Notes: generated by a model from the letters alone, not told the origin. DNA of 64,000 bases from Takakia lepidozioides (GCA_030704615.1 CM060732.1:6884001-6948000); one strand, 5' to 3'. Numbered from the stretch's first letter, positions 23,661 to 35,489 are shown. Numbers and translations are program-made.

Positions 23661-23952
23661 CTTTGGGGAGGGGAGATCACGAATGCAAGAAGTAGAGTTG
23701 TAATGTAGAGCAGAATAGAGATACCATGGCTTCAGCCTGATACTTGATAGATATTGATCTGATACATACTTCATACTCATACTGTGTAGAGAGATCTGAG
23801 TGAAGCTGTGGAATGAATGGATGAGTTGATGGAATCCGATAGATTGCTGAAGCAAACTGATACTTAAATACCAACAGTAAGGTAACTAGTTAACATGAAT
23901 GCGGGAAGGAAAACAAATAGGAAACACCCCCATGATACACTAGCTGTAGGTC

Positions 23953-24646
23953 ATGACTGATTGTTCTGAGCGGGCTGAGTGCTTAGAGATTTCCAACTCT
24001 TCTATCTTGGAGTTCCTGCCTCGGATAGCAAAGGGATGGGTGAGTAAAAGCCGCGCGACATTTGGCGACCATACTGCGGAACTGGGTCATGAACAACCAG
24101 ATGTGACAGGCATCTGGTGGGATCATGGTGGATGGAGAATTAAAGAATTTGATGTGAATCAAATTCCCTGTGAAACTGAGAAGGAAAGATTGTCCAAACG
24201 ATTCTTTCAGAGGTTCTTGGAATTGCCAGACGGTTAAAGAAAACATTCTTAAAATAGTGCATGATGCTGACCCTGAATGGGGTCTGGAGAAAGGAGTGAT
24301 AAAGATTTATCAGGTGGCCTGTAGAGGAAGAGCACGTTGGTTACCAACACTGGTTTATGTGATAGCATTGCTATCCATTAAGCGAGTAGAGTTTGAAGGC
24401 TGGGAGGAAAGAAAGGTGAATGTTTATACTCATATGCATGAAGAGCTTGTACTGGTAAAGAATTGGATTCCAAAGGATATTTTGTGGATCAAACTCACAC
24501 CAAGAACAACTTTCCAGACTTGTTTGCCATATGGTTATATGGTAACGGAGACTTCAAGTATAGCCAAGGGTGCATTGAAGCTTGAAAGAAACCCAGGCAT
24601 ATACGAGAGATATTACAGAAGAGAGTTTTGGTTATTGCCACATTAA
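23953..24646 (+). pseudogene. Unrecognised retroelement-associated coding region
   Basis: Two overlapping frames (23953-24237 and 24170-24646) encode aromatic and charged sequence (IWWDHGGWRIKEFD, KRFFQRFLELPD, then DPEWGLEKGVIKIYQVACRGRARWLPTL). A shift between 24170 and 24240 probably joins them. The region lies upstream of gag in the same orientation and may be the N-terminal part of that gag or an upstream ORF. No domain is recognised. Confidence 0.4.
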
Positions 24647-24667
24647 AAGAAATGAAAGACATGGGAC

Positions 24668-25813
24668 ATGAGTGATGAAAGAGAAGCTAGACGCCAGAGA
24701 TATTCAGCAAAAAGAGAAAGCTATCTGAAAGCTAATTATCCATATCTTTGGGAGAGAGGAATAGACATAGGGGAATCATCTGGACCTCTCACACCATTAA
24801 GATCAGAGAGTACATCACCCATACCGGAAGAACTAGAGTTGGATGCCACTCCTTCTTTTCTTTGCAAGAAAGATTAAGGGAATTGGTACGGGAAGAAGAT
24901 CAATCACGAGGTGAAAGATCTGAGGTACATCCCTGGATAAAAGATTTGACAGAATCTTTGATAAGAGTTGGCATGGAACACCAAAGCAGGAACTCCAGTT
25001 TCTGAAGCGGAAGGTGAAGAAGGAGGAGAGGATATGGCAGAGCCAACGGAGAGTTCAGACTCTCCAACACCATTGCAGTTGAGTTACATGAGTGAAGAAG
25101 AAACCCAAGGGCCGAACTTGGAGGATGAAAATAGAGAGAGAAAATTGGAAGAGGAAGAGTATGAAGAAGTAGACCCAACAGCTGAGGTTGAGACTACAAC
25201 CAGGACATCCCAACCCGTTGGACCTGGATCAAGTGGAGCACTTGGATCACAGGCCAACGAAGGTGTCGGCTCAGGGGCATCAGGCGGGCTGCCTGGATCT
25301 GGCTCTGGGGGACAGGGAGTGTGGGAAGTAGTGCAACTGGAGCTGGGAATACTGTGAATATCGTGGGGCCAGTAGCAGGGAGTGCTCAAGGGCCACCACT
25401 TGGTGGAAGATCCACCACAACAACAACAGGTCTTGAAGGACCAGCACCAGCAAGGGTGCCAGCACCTGTCAGTGGGCAGAAGATAGGGCCAGAGATGGCG
25501 TTAGAACCAACACGGGCAAAACCACCTTTTCCAATATATTTAGGAAAAAGGGATCCCGATGTACACATTAGCCAATTTGAGCACATGTATAGTGAACAAT
25601 GAGAATGACGATGATGCCAAGATGAGATTGTTTCCTTGTTCACTTATCAAGAAAACAAGTGAATGGTATGCAAGATTCCCTAATAATCATTTCCTAACCT
25701 GGAATGGCTTGAATACAGCATTCCGAAATAGGTTCAGGACAAGTAAAACTGAGGATGAAGTGTATGGAAATTTACAACAGTTAAAGCAAAGGAAGCATGA
25801 AACTGTTGAGGAG
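24668..25813 (+). pseudogene. Gypsy gag, first part
   Basis: An acidic and Gly/Pro-rich leader (about 24670-25520, at least one frame change) precedes the capsid-like domain. Shared retrotransposon gag features are PPFPIYLGKRDPDVHISQFEH, MRLFPCSLIKKTSEWYARFP, FLTWNGLNTAFRNRF and LQQLKQRKHETVEE. Stops interrupt it near 25600. The domain is cut at the codons for VEE by the transposon at 25814 and resumes at 27958. Gag forms the particle that packages the element RNA. Confidence 0.75.
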
Positions 25814-27957
25814 TGTAGTGTGAATGCAGGGGAGTAACATTGAAAATTTTGTTGGGCATCAAATTACGGCATTGATGAAAAAGGGAGTGCCTGGTACTAA
25901 TGTCGGGAGGGAATTACCCAGGCCTACAGGTAATTCCATGGGAACACTATGCTCTTGCTCTGCCAGGACAAATATGGCTAAGTCATAACATGCGCATTTT
26001 TCATCCTTGGAATGAATGATTTTCGTCGTGTATGTTTAACCTAGAAACTCGAGCTGAGGAAAACGAGGAGGAAGACGACGGGCAACTCTTCACAGCTGCT
26101 GCCGTGGAGTTGTCAGGCAGGCTGGCTTGGGAACTTACACCTGCGCCATGTGAATCAGCTTGCCTTAAAGCGCGACGTTAAGGGATCTGCTTGGCATTTT
26201 GTGCAAGGAGAAGCGGTGCCTCTTTCTGCGTGGTAATAATCAATTTTGAAAGCTGAGCAGGTGCTAAGAACGGTGCACTACCGCTGCCGCCATTGTCTTG
26301 AAGAGTACAGTTATGAGGAGATAGAGCGCAGCAACAGCTGTTGGGGAATGAGAAGTGCAGGCTGGTGTGGATGCGACTCGGGTTATCTGTAATTAAGACT
26401 TGTAGTTACCTTCTGTCTTAGAGCTGTAGGAGCACATCAATCCTTAGGGCAGAAGTACACATGTAGAAGGATAAGGTAGAGGTTGGCAAGCACAAGGATG
26501 TTGCCAGCTAATGAAGCAAGCCGTCATGACATGATGAGAACTGGAATCAAGATGAGAAGAAGCGTTGAATATGGCTGATGACAGCGATGGTGAGGTGCCA
26601 GCTTAGCAGCAGAACCCCGCTTCACACCGAGTATAGACAGATAAGTTCTAAGAGTGTTGGCTCTCTTTTGGGCACTAGGATGACTTTGTGAAGTTTTTGG
26701 AACTGTCTCTTGTATCTGCTGAAGGGGACAGAAATGTGAGGAGTAGAAAAGGCCTTTGAAAATGGAATGAAGACACTGGAATTCAAACCAGGATAGGGTG
26801 GAGATGGATGCACCTGTTGTTACACTGTCATTAGGAAAAAGATAGAGGGGACAAGGATAGCTCACATCAGGGTCAGAATGGTTGCTGTTGTTGTGTTCAT
26901 TTTCTTTATTTTCAGTGTCTTCAGCCAGCATAAGCAAACCAGCCCTGGATGTTAAAACAGTGGAGCCAGTGTAGAATTAGCTTGGTGGATAAAGGAGAAC
27001 AGGGATGGTCAGACAGAAACGGATTTGAAGAACTGAGAGGGATGACGTGGATGGGGAAGAAAAGTCAATACTGTTTTGGGGTTTGGATCTGATTTATAGA
27101 AGTGTTCTCAACATGTGAATGACTGAGGTTTGCAATTGAGGAGAAAAAGAGAGCTGTCAGGGTGTGTGATTTGAGATCTGTAGAAGGGTTGTGAAGCACC
27201 TTGGCCAAATAGGATCCACTTGGGGAAAGATAGTGCAAGGACCAGTCACTGGAGAGAGAGAAAAAGAGAAAGACCGACAGAGGGGCAGATCATGTCTTGT
27301 AACCAAGGTTGACTTCAATGATGGATGCATTGGATGCCTGGCTGGATGTGCATTTGCATTGCATCATAGCCATGCTGTTGTGAAAAAGTGAGGAATCCAC
27401 ACACCAAGGAAAAAGGATTTGAGAGAAAGAAAAAGTGAAAAGGGAGAAGGGTTGATGAGGGATGGACAAATGGAGAGGCAAGGTCAAGAAGACATGAACC
27501 CTGAATGATCAAACTAGTGGGCCTGCAGTTCATGGCAGATCTGAGCTGTCCACCCACCTAGACCGTGATCTCATTACAAAAAGGGGCTTCCGACGTGTTG
27601 CAGACCAAGGGAACTGCCCACAAGGGCAGTGTTTATCACTGACATAGGGCTGATTGCATCACTGAATACATCGTGGCAGCATAGTTGGTGCTGTACCTGC
27701 AGGTAGAGGATGTTGTGTAAAAGGTAGAACCAAGAGTGAACAACAATTTGACTCCCCATCCATGTCTTCTCTTCCGCTGCGGCGTGGATGAGGATTGCTT
27801 GAACTCTGATCACGAAGGAGCTGAGGGAAACCCACAGCCAACTGACGACAGTAGGACAGAAAAGAAGAACCTTCTTTCTTTTGCTCCGCTTAGAATGGAA
27901 GGAAGCACAATTAGAATTATACAGAAGGGGATTCACGCCCCTTCTTTTCACACTACA
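25814..27957. mobile_element. Non-autonomous DNA transposon, 2144 bp, inserted in gag
   Basis: Perfect 11-bp TIRs, TGTAGTGTGAA at 25814-25824 and its complement at 27947-27957, are flanked by a direct GAG duplication (25811-25813 and 27958-27960). Removing the element and one GAG rejoins the gag frame. No transposase or other coding frame was recognised inside. A 3-bp duplication occurs in CACTA/EnSpm and some other superfamilies, but the ends do not start with CACTA in the usual orientation, so it is unclassified. Part of the inside (26040-26400) might be captured host sequence. Confidence 0.75.
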
Positions 27958-28233
27958 GAGTATATGGAAAAGATGGAATTGATGATGAAAAAGCTGGCTG
28001 CTGTACCAGCACTAGGTTTACGGAAGACTTGGTTTGTGAGTGGACTAAGACCAGAGTTGCAAAAGAAAGTGGATATGTTACCCCATAATACAGTGGAGGA
28101 GGCATTTGAAACAGCAAACAGAATTGAGCAATTGGGAATGCTCAGGAGAGAGAAAAAGGATGATGAGGACTCTGAGGATAAGTCAGATGAAGAAGAAGAG
28201 CAAGAACTAAAAATGAAGAGTAAGAGAAAGTAG
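27958..28233 (+). pseudogene. Gypsy gag, second part
   Basis: The gag capsid domain continues across the inserted transposon: EYMEKMELMMKKL, WFVSGLRPELQKKV and TVEEAFETANRIEQ are typical of the end of the retrotransposon gag domain. A Lys/Glu-rich tail ends at a TAG (28231-28233), and a TGA follows near 28260 before the nucleocapsid frame. Confidence 0.8.
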
Positions 28234-28275
28234 AAGTTGAAGAGGGATAACTATGAGAAATGATTAGAAGAAATC

Positions 28276-29835
28276 TTGAAGAAGTATGCCACAGAGGCTG
28301 CAACACATTGGAGGAAGGGTGTATGGTGTGCAAAGTGCCAGAATGAAGGCCATACCACCACTGAATGCCACATGAAGGAGAAACACTGTACTATCTGTAA
28401 AATGGATAACCATTCTACTGAGAATTGTTACTACAACAGAAGGACAGTTGCAAGAGAACCTAGGCAAGTAAGGGTGCATCAGGTGCAGCCCCAGCCAAGA
28501 AGAAATAATGATCAGGACCACTATGGTAGGTCTGGTGGTTATAACAATGGCATGGAAGGGAGAGGTAATTCAAGAGGGAATTACCAAGGAAATTCCAGAG
28601 GCAACTATCAGGGTAATCCAAGGGGGAATTACCAGCCCGGGAATCAGGATTATAGAAATAATCCAAGAGCAGACCAAGGGCGAGGACCCAATGGTGAAGA
28701 ACTGTGTTACTATTGTAATCAGCCAGGACATCGCAAGGCAGCCTGTTCATTATGGATTAGACACCAGAATGAGATGAGAGCTCCTGTGAATGAGGGCCCA
28801 GTGGTGGCAGCTCACATGGTTAGGCCATGTGTTGTACCAGAAGTAAGTACAATGATAGTAACAAGAAGCAAAGCCAAACTAATACCTCCAGTAGTTGAGG
28901 AAGATGATGATAATGAAGGTGGTAGTGATATGCCTGAAGATGATGAGGCTTGGAGAGATGAGAAGGAACTGCACAAGGAAGTGGCAGATACCATAAGGGA
29001 AATGCAGAAGAGTACTGATATTCCTGTGGCAGATTCCTCTGATTCTGATGGAGAAGAAGAAGTGAGTGAGGATGAAAGGAAGAAAGAAGTTGCAGACATG
29101 CAAAGTAATGAAGGGACTTTGGCTGAAGTAATATGCCAGACCAAAGCAGAGATTACCATTGGAGAGCTATTGGCTGTGGCACCTTATTGTAGACACAGGC
29201 TGTATCAAGCAATCAATCGAATTGCCCAGGAGACAGGAAACACAGACCTGAACAGCAAGGTGACCAGTTATAATGTGAAGCCGGAAGGGCGAGAAACAGT
29301 CATGGACTTTGATGATTCTATGCCAGTAATCCAATTGAGAATTGGAAGCACAGAACTAACTGATGTACTGGTAGATGGAGGCTCTGGAGTAAATATCATA
29401 ACAGACCAATTAAGAAAGAAGCTTGGTCTAAGTAACATGAAACCAGCCCCATTTACAGTAACAATGGCAGATCAAAAGAGTGTACAGCCATTGGGATTAA
29501 TAAGAGGAGTTAAGATACAGATACAGAAGATGATCTTTATGATCACAGTAACTGTGTTGAAGATGGATGAAGCCATGGAGGCTTACTCCTTATTATTGGG
29601 ACGTCCGTGGCTGAAACAGGCCAGGGTATTCCATGACTGGAATTCTCAGTTACTAACCGTGCATAATGGGATGCACGAGATACAAATTACCACAAAGAAA
29701 TCTAGTAGATTACCTGCTACGAGAAGACCTCGAGGGGTCAGAGAGTATGACTGGAGAAGAGGACTGGATGAGGAGCAGGAAGCTCACCTGCTCATCAGCT
29801 GTGATTGTCCAACCAGTCACCACTTCATCCTGTAA
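28276..29835 (+). pseudogene. Gypsy nucleocapsid zinc knuckles and aspartic protease
   Basis: Three CCHC-type knuckles are visible: CAKCQNEGHTTTEC (about residue 18), CTICKMDNHSTENC (about residue 37) and CYYCNQPGHRKAAC (about residue 142). A Gly/Asn/Arg-rich RNA-binding segment lies between the second and third. An acidic linker leads to a retroviral-type protease: VDGGSGVNIIT around residue 370 with the active DxGxG, then SLLLGRPWL around residue 437. The protease matures gag-pol. The frame ends at 29835 and the RT frame is shifted, so the polyprotein is broken here. Confidence 0.8.
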
Positions 29836-30012
29836 ACTCACAGTGGCTGGTTCCTCTAGGATTTCCATTTCTCCTTCTCTTTCTTCATAGAAATGTGATG
29901 GGTAACTGCTGGTTTCCTCTTCAATTGGTGTTGCTGACACTACACCACAGCAGATACTTCTTAAACAACTTAGGCCTTCTAGCCGCATCTCTGCAACCTA
30001 CTCCCACTCTGG

Positions 30013-31486
30013 GTGTGCCGCAAACAGGGGAGGGAAGTGAATGTGGGAACTGAAGAGGAACCGAGGATGGTGAAGGTAGGAGCTGAATTGGAGCCAGAAT
30101 TCTTTGAAGAAGCTAAGAGTTGGTTCATCAAATACAGAGATGTATTTGCTTGGAGCTATGAGGATCTAAAAGGGATACCACCTGAAAATTTGTCAGCATA
30201 AGATTGAACTGGAACCAGGATCAGTACCAATCAAGCAGGCAAGGTACAGAATGAATCCCAACTATGCACAGAAGGTTGGAGAAGAGATCAAGAAGTTGGC
30301 TGAGGCTAAGTTTATATACCCAATAGAGTATACAACTTGGTTGTCACCCATTGTGATAGTTCCCAAGAAGAATGGTAAACTAAGAGTTTGTATGAACTAC
30401 AAGAAGCTGAATGCTTGTACGAAGAAAGATCCTTTCCCTTTGCCATTCACAGAAGCAGTATTGGACATTGTGGCAGGCCATGAGATGTACTCATTCATGG
30501 ATGGCTTCAGTGGTTATAATCAAGTGCAAGTGGCAGAAGAAGACCAAGGAAAGACAGCTTTCATCACAGACTGGGGTGCTTATGCATACAAAGTCATGCC
30601 CTTTGGACTTTGTAATGCACCAGCAACCTTTCAGAGAATGATAAGTGAATCTTTTCATGAGTATCTGGATGATTTCATGCAGGTGTTCTTGGATGATTTC
30701 AGTGTGTACAGCTCTAAGAATGAGCACTTGCATAAATTGGAGTTATGTCTGGCCAGATGCAGGATGAGAGGTCTGGGCCTAAATCCAGAGAAGTGTACTT
30801 TCTGTGTGAACTCAGGGGTGCTGTTGGGACACATTGTGTGCAAGAAGGGACTTCTTGTGGATTCCAGAAAGACAGAGGCCATTAAAGCCTCTCCACCCCC
30901 AGTAAATGCAAAGAGTCTAAGGAGATTCCTGGGACAAACCAGCTATTACAGAAGATTTGTCAGACGGTATGCACAGATAGCAGCACCATTGAGCAAACTT
31001 CTGAAGAAAGATGCAGTGTTTGCATGGACACCTGAATGTCAACAGGCTTTTGAGGAACTTACATTGTCAGTAACAACTACACCTGTGCTGATTAATCCTC
31101 ACTGGCAGGAAATATTTCATGTTCATTGTGATGCTTCTGGAGAAGCACTAGGAGCAGTGTTAGCCCAAAATGTTACAGGAAGGATAGATTCACCTGTGTA
31201 CTATGCTAGCCGATTGATGAACAATGCCGAAAGAAATTATAGCACATCGGAAAGAGAAGCATTGGCAATGATCTATGCAGTGAAGAAATTCAGGCATTAC
31301 CTGTTGGGCAAGAAGTTTATGTTCTATGTGGATCACCAGGCTCTGATATACCTGGTAAACAAACCTCTGATAAGCGGAAGAATAGCAAGATGGTTGATAA
31401 TCTTGCACGAGTTTGAGTTCGAGGTTGTTTACAAGCCTGGGAGGCTGCATCTCGTGGCGGATCACTTGTCACGGTTATCAACATGA
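30013..31486 (+). pseudogene. Gypsy reverse transcriptase and RNase H
   Basis: A short frame to 30201 holds the connection to RT (FAWSYEDLKGIPPE). After a frameshift the frame 30251-31486 carries RT motifs SPIVIVPKKNGKLRVCMNYK, MDGFSGYNQV, VMPFGLCNAPATFQR and the catalytic VFLDDFSVYSS, then GHIVCKKG, RRFLGQTSYYRRFV and an RNase H domain starting HCDASGEALGAVL with DHQALIYL and ADHLSRL near the end. It copies element RNA into DNA. LDD in place of YxDD is within the range seen in Athila-like elements. Confidence 0.85.
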
Positions 31487-31619
31487 GAACCAGCCACGGG
31501 AGTAGATGATCAATTACCATATGCGAGTCTATTTGCAGTGGAGGTGCATGGAAGTGCAGATGACTGGTTAGATTGGCAGTGGCCAATCAAATACTACCTT
31601 GCTCATGGTCAGTGCCCAC

Positions 31620-31873
31620 CAAGTTATGGAAAGGAGTAGAGAAAGAGAATTGCTATCAAGGCTCTACCTTACACTATGGTAGGGAGCAGAATATATAAAC
31701 TAGGACCGGATGGAGTGCTGAAGCGATGCTTATACCACCATGAAGTTAATAAAGTTTTGGAGGAAGTTCATAAAGGAGTGGCAGGAGGTCATTTTGGAGA
31801 AGAGACTACCAGTAGGAAGATACTACATGCAGGTTACTGGTGGCCTACTTTGTTCAAAGATGTACACAAGTAT
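31620..31873 (+). pseudogene. Gypsy integrase N-terminal zinc domain, truncated by MULE A
   Basis: After a TAG in the linker (31638), the frame encodes the HHCC region start (HHEVNKVLEEVHKGVAGGHFG, GYWWPTLFKDVHKY). It is interrupted before the expected CxxC at 31873/31874, exactly where the MULE TIR begins. This gives the insertion site of element A. Confidence 0.85.
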
Positions 31874-32020
31874 GGGGGCTGCTATTTCATGAGCCATGAG
31901 CCATGAGCGGCATGAGCCATGAGCGGAGTCGTAAGTGTGGAAAAAAACATGAGCAGCACTATTTTCCGGAAATGAGTGTCCGCGGGAATAGGGTTTAGGG
32001 TGCCACGGTCATAGGGGGAG
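31874..32020 (+). repeat. Left terminal inverted repeat of A
   Basis: It begins GGGGGCTGCTATTTC and is followed by a run of TCATGAGCC, ATGAGCGG and GCATGAGCC motifs and a GGGAATAGGGTTTAGGG block. It is nearly identical to 46242-46388 and related in reverse complement to 22560-22712. Confidence 0.85.
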
Positions 32021-32336
32021 AAGGACCTCCCGATGAAGGAGGTTCGGCAATGTTATTTAGAATTATATATTGAAAGGCAATGTTTCGCGAATGGAAGGGT
32101 GGTACTGCTCTGTACAATGGGGGCCCATTTCAGCCTACCAGCCACTTGCAAAATCCACCCACACTCCCAATCCCAAACGAAATGAGCAATGACGCATTCT
32201 CGGAACGATGGACACAAAATAGAATAAAAAGAGGGCACAATGAGGTTTTTATTGATCCACATGAATTGCATTTGAAGCACGTCTACTGTGCTGATTGTGC
32301 AATCAAATCTTTAGCCCTGTGCCTACTGAATACAAG

Positions 32337-33098
32337 TCACGTTGTCAATGGGACTTCGACTGCTCTCAGAACTAGCTCATGAGTCATGGGGCTCCTCCAG
32401 GTAAAGTCGATTGCAGCCGTTGTACCGCCCCTAGTGATGTTCACCACAATGTCCTGCCCTTCAATCATACCACCATCGAATATGGAAATCTTCACGTTTT
32501 CGTCGTCCACACCAATGCGAATGTCCCCATACAATGGAGAAGAGGAGCGCACTCCTTCAGGAGAAGAGGTCTCTCCGATGGAGTCCACCCACGTCCAGTG
32601 GCAGCAGTTCCACCGCAACAGCATAGCAGTGTGCCTTCTTCTGCATGGGTGACCGTCGTAGCTGGGAAAATCGGAATCGAGGATGCGCAGGAGCCACGGA
32701 CTCCTCAGACCAAGATCGTCACCCCGCTCGAAGGCGTAGTGGCCTAGGATATACTCAAAAGCCACCAATGTTTCCACAATCGAACCAGTATCTTCTGTGT
32801 AATCTGTGTACCAGATAACAATGTCTCCCGATGTGGCCGAATACATTGCATAATCGATGCCTCCAAATGGGCAGTCATCCCGGTTCCGGAAGCACGGCAT
32901 CATTGCAAAGGAGGACCTGAGGACGACTTGGATGCAGATGACAATGACCTTGCGGACAGCTACGAAGCCCTTAGATTTTCGAAATGATGCGAAGCGGAAG
33001 AGCAGTCCGACCTCCAATAATGGAGCATCTGGGTCCCACGTACCCACCGACGGAGGTGGAACGTGTTCATCACGCCAGCGGTGGATGAACCCATACAT
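32337..33098 (-). CDS. Orphan transposon-associated protein, copy A
   Basis: A 254-codon frame. The N-terminal 70 residues (FIHRWRDEHVPPP, then hydrophobic FVAVRKVIVICIQVVL) may be a separate exon or membrane-tending helix. The conserved body starts near PCFRNRDDCPFGG and includes GDIVIWYTDY, WLLRILDSDFP, the invariant LRWNCCHWTW and SIGE, and a C-terminal half of likely beta strands (VKISIFDGGMIEGQDIVVNI). The stop lies about 460 bp from the left TIR and the gene points towards it. The same gene exists in B with few differences and in E2 much diverged, so it looks like a core cargo gene under constraint. Function is unknown. Confidence 0.65.
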   Translation of the reverse strand: MYGFIHRWRDEHVPPPSVGTWDPDAPLLEVGLLFRFASFRKSKGFVAVRKVIVICIQVVLRSSFAMMPCFRNRDDCPFGGIDYAMYSATSGDIVIWYTDYTEDTGSIVETLVAFEYILGHYAFERGDDLGLRSPWLLRILDSDFPSYDGHPCRRRHTAMLLRWNCCHWTWVDSIGETSSPEGVRSSSPLYGDIRIGVDDENVKISIFDGGMIEGQDIVVNITRGGTTAAIDFTWRSPMTHELVLRAVEVPLTT

Positions 33099-33149
33099 CT
33101 TTCTCATCAACAAGTTATAGTTTCAGATCTGCCACCGAAGTCCATCCCC

Positions 33150-34165
33150 CCGGATGGAAATTCGGCGCCGCATTTACATCGAAGAGGGGATGGACTTCGT
33201 CGTGTCCAGTGGCTATCGGCTCACCTGGCAGTGACTGCCCATAGTTTGCATGGCAGGGTAGGAAACTGAAACGGCTACATTCATGCAGCAGCCAATCTTC
33301 ATCGGTCCAGGATCCTTTACAATTTGTCTGTCCGGATGAATATACCAGAGTAACCGGTATGAGAGTCATGTGTCAAGAATATACCAGAGTAACGCCATGT
33401 CGGACATTGAAATGCGGCACCGCATTTCCATGTCGGACATTGGAATGCGGTGCCGCATTTCAATGCCGACATGGAAATGTATGAACCGCATTTCAGTGTC
33501 GGACAATGGAATGTGATGCATCATTATCGTCCAGGTACACGAAATACCAACACGGGTCTATAAATTGGACAGACAACGAGGTTGGCATTGCAAATGCGGC
33601 GACGCATTTCCAGCTTGGCAATGGAAACTTCTTTTTGGACAAGGGAATGTGGTGCCGCATTTCCATCCAACACTTCAAAAAGTGTGACATTTCCGACCAG
33701 CGCGATGGAATGCGTTACCGCATTTCCGTGAGTGGGTCTGCAAAAGGACAAATTGCGATGTCCATTCTGGAAATACGGCGCCGCATTTCCATGTCCGTCA
33801 TCGATTTTTTTTTGACAATAGAATGCGGTGCCAATTTTTGCTGATGGGCCTGCAGTTCGAAGAAAGACCATCCCCAATATGGAAATGCGGCACCGCATTT
33901 CCAATTCCGCCATTTCGACCTCCTTGTTTGACCTCTGTAAGCGTGGTGGCATCCATGCAATGAGCGGGAGAGGCCAAAACTGGCGTGTGGACAAAGGAAA
34001 TTTTGGAAATACGGCACCGCATTTCCAATCGGCCGATTACTTTTTACTATGCAAACATTGAAATGGAAAATTTAGTCCCTCCCCTGTTTTGGAAATGCGG
34101 TGCCGCATTTCCAAAAGAGGTTTTTAGAGTTGCCAAAATTTTGGAAATGCGGTGCCCCATTTCTG
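33150..34165. repeat. Left palindrome array of A, arms type 3
   Basis: Palindromes resembling GAAATGCGGCACCGCATTTC have cores near 33414, 33447, 33596, 33649, 33712, 33775, 33825, 33887, 34011 and 34097, plus one cryptic CGCATTTC half-site near 33490. Many steps are 53 or 62-63 bp (124 = 2 x 62). The first palindrome at about 33154 is a hybrid with the E1 arm GGAAATTCGG on the left and the A-type GCATTT on the right. Confidence 0.9.
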
Positions 34166-35468
34166 ATTTTGGGAGCGTCGTGGTTTGGGCGATTGTGTGG
34201 CTGGAATGCACACTGGAGAGGGGTCACGAATGTCGGGCAGAATTTCCTTTATATACTCTGGAAGAGAATTTACATTTACAGAGACTTCATTAAAATTCTA
34301 TTAATCTTGAAAATCATCAGAATCCTCATCCTGTTCTAGACTGTCCTGCTCCGCCTCCACCCCCTCATTGCCTTTCTCATCTCCAGCGGACTGCTCGTTG
34401 GCCAGGCTTTCAAAAATCCCATCTTCCCCTTGCGGAACTGTCCATCTCACCTCCGTTGGGTCGTCTTCCTCCCTGTCTGCGTCGCTCTCATCCGCTGAAT
34501 CACATATGTACTTTTGTACCCGTCTACCTGTCTGAGCTGCTGCCAACTCTTTCTTTATCCTTCTGTCCTCCCTAGCCCTCTCCAAAATCTGCTCTACTTT
34601 ACTGGGATTCTCACTTCTTCTAATCGCTGTATTTGCGAGTTTAGCTGCATAACTAGGAAGGGAGTAGTCCCTCACCGGGCTCCTCATGAAGTCAGCCCTC
34701 GCAAAGAACGGGACATTCTTCCTGGCAGGAAGTGTAGGCCCTACATGTTTCGACCCGGACCCTGCAATCCTGCACATGACAATCATCAACAAGACTAATG
34801 AGAACCACAGTCCGGAAATTCGTTTGACAAAAATGACCCAGAAGGCTTTGCAAACTTACAATGTTTGCACTCACTCGTATTCCGGGTTCTCCTCCGCATC
34901 AATGTCCACTGTGTCTTTCTCGGACTCCGACGAATCCGAGGAGGCTTCCGCTCTGTTGGGAGCCTTAACATTCCGTTGCAGCCCTTCCAGATGGGATCCC
35001 CACACGGATGAATCCTCCTCGTAGGCAAAGAGGTGCCGGTCGGAAAACCGCCCAGCCCACATTGAGGCACCTGTTACAATGCCATCCACACATTACAACA
35101 TGGCGCTTCAGATGTTGCGAACTACATCCTAACGAGAACTTGCAGAACAGCATAGATCAAGATTCTGCATACCTGTCCCAGAGATGAGGTCGAGCACTGT
35201 GCCCTCCACGTCTGTGCATGTCTCCATAATTGTCTGAATGAAGGCAGGGCTCCGAGTCCGTGAGTACCGCAGGGGTTCCGTTGAAGTGAGGCTATGAGGG
35301 AGAAGTTCCTTGGGAACGTTGTTGAACAGAACGTCGTAATCGAGGGGGTCGCAGTTCGGGTCAACCTTCCCTCCCTCCTTCCGGAAAGCAAAGGTGGAGT
35401 TCTCCTTCACAAAGCAGTATGCATCGAACTGCTTCGTCTGCATACACAGGGGGGAACGATTAGAAACC

Positions 35469-35489
35469 GAATGCGGCACCGCATTTGAA
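35469..35489. repeat. Single palindrome inside intron 7 of the A methyltransferase gene
   Basis: GAATGCGGCACCGCATTTGA is an A-type palindrome lying alone in a 96-bp intron between exons 7 and 8. Confidence 0.85.

Larger units (their letters stand above)
18026..31873 (+). mobile_element. Decayed OTA-type Ty3/Gypsy retrotransposon sequences (at least two partial copies)
   Basis: The order along the plus strand is integrase C-terminus (18026), long unknown frames, gag (about 24670-28233), nucleocapsid and protease, RT and RNase H, and integrase N-terminus (to 31873). Because an integrase tail precedes gag, two partial elements or a shared-LTR tandem are implied. RT and protease motifs (MDGFSGYNQ, LDDFSVY, DGGSG, LLGRPWL) fit the Athila/Tat side of Gypsy. 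It is interrupted by MULE E2 on the left, MULE A on the right, a MULE end fragment (22560) and a small DNA transposon (25814-27957). LTR borders were not located. Confidence 0.7.

Noticed and set aside
25814-27957. CACTA (En/Spm) assignment of the 2144-bp insert
   Set aside because: The 3-bp duplication fits, but CACTA appears at the right end reading outward and TAGTG at the left, opposite to the usual orientation, and no TNP-like gene is present.
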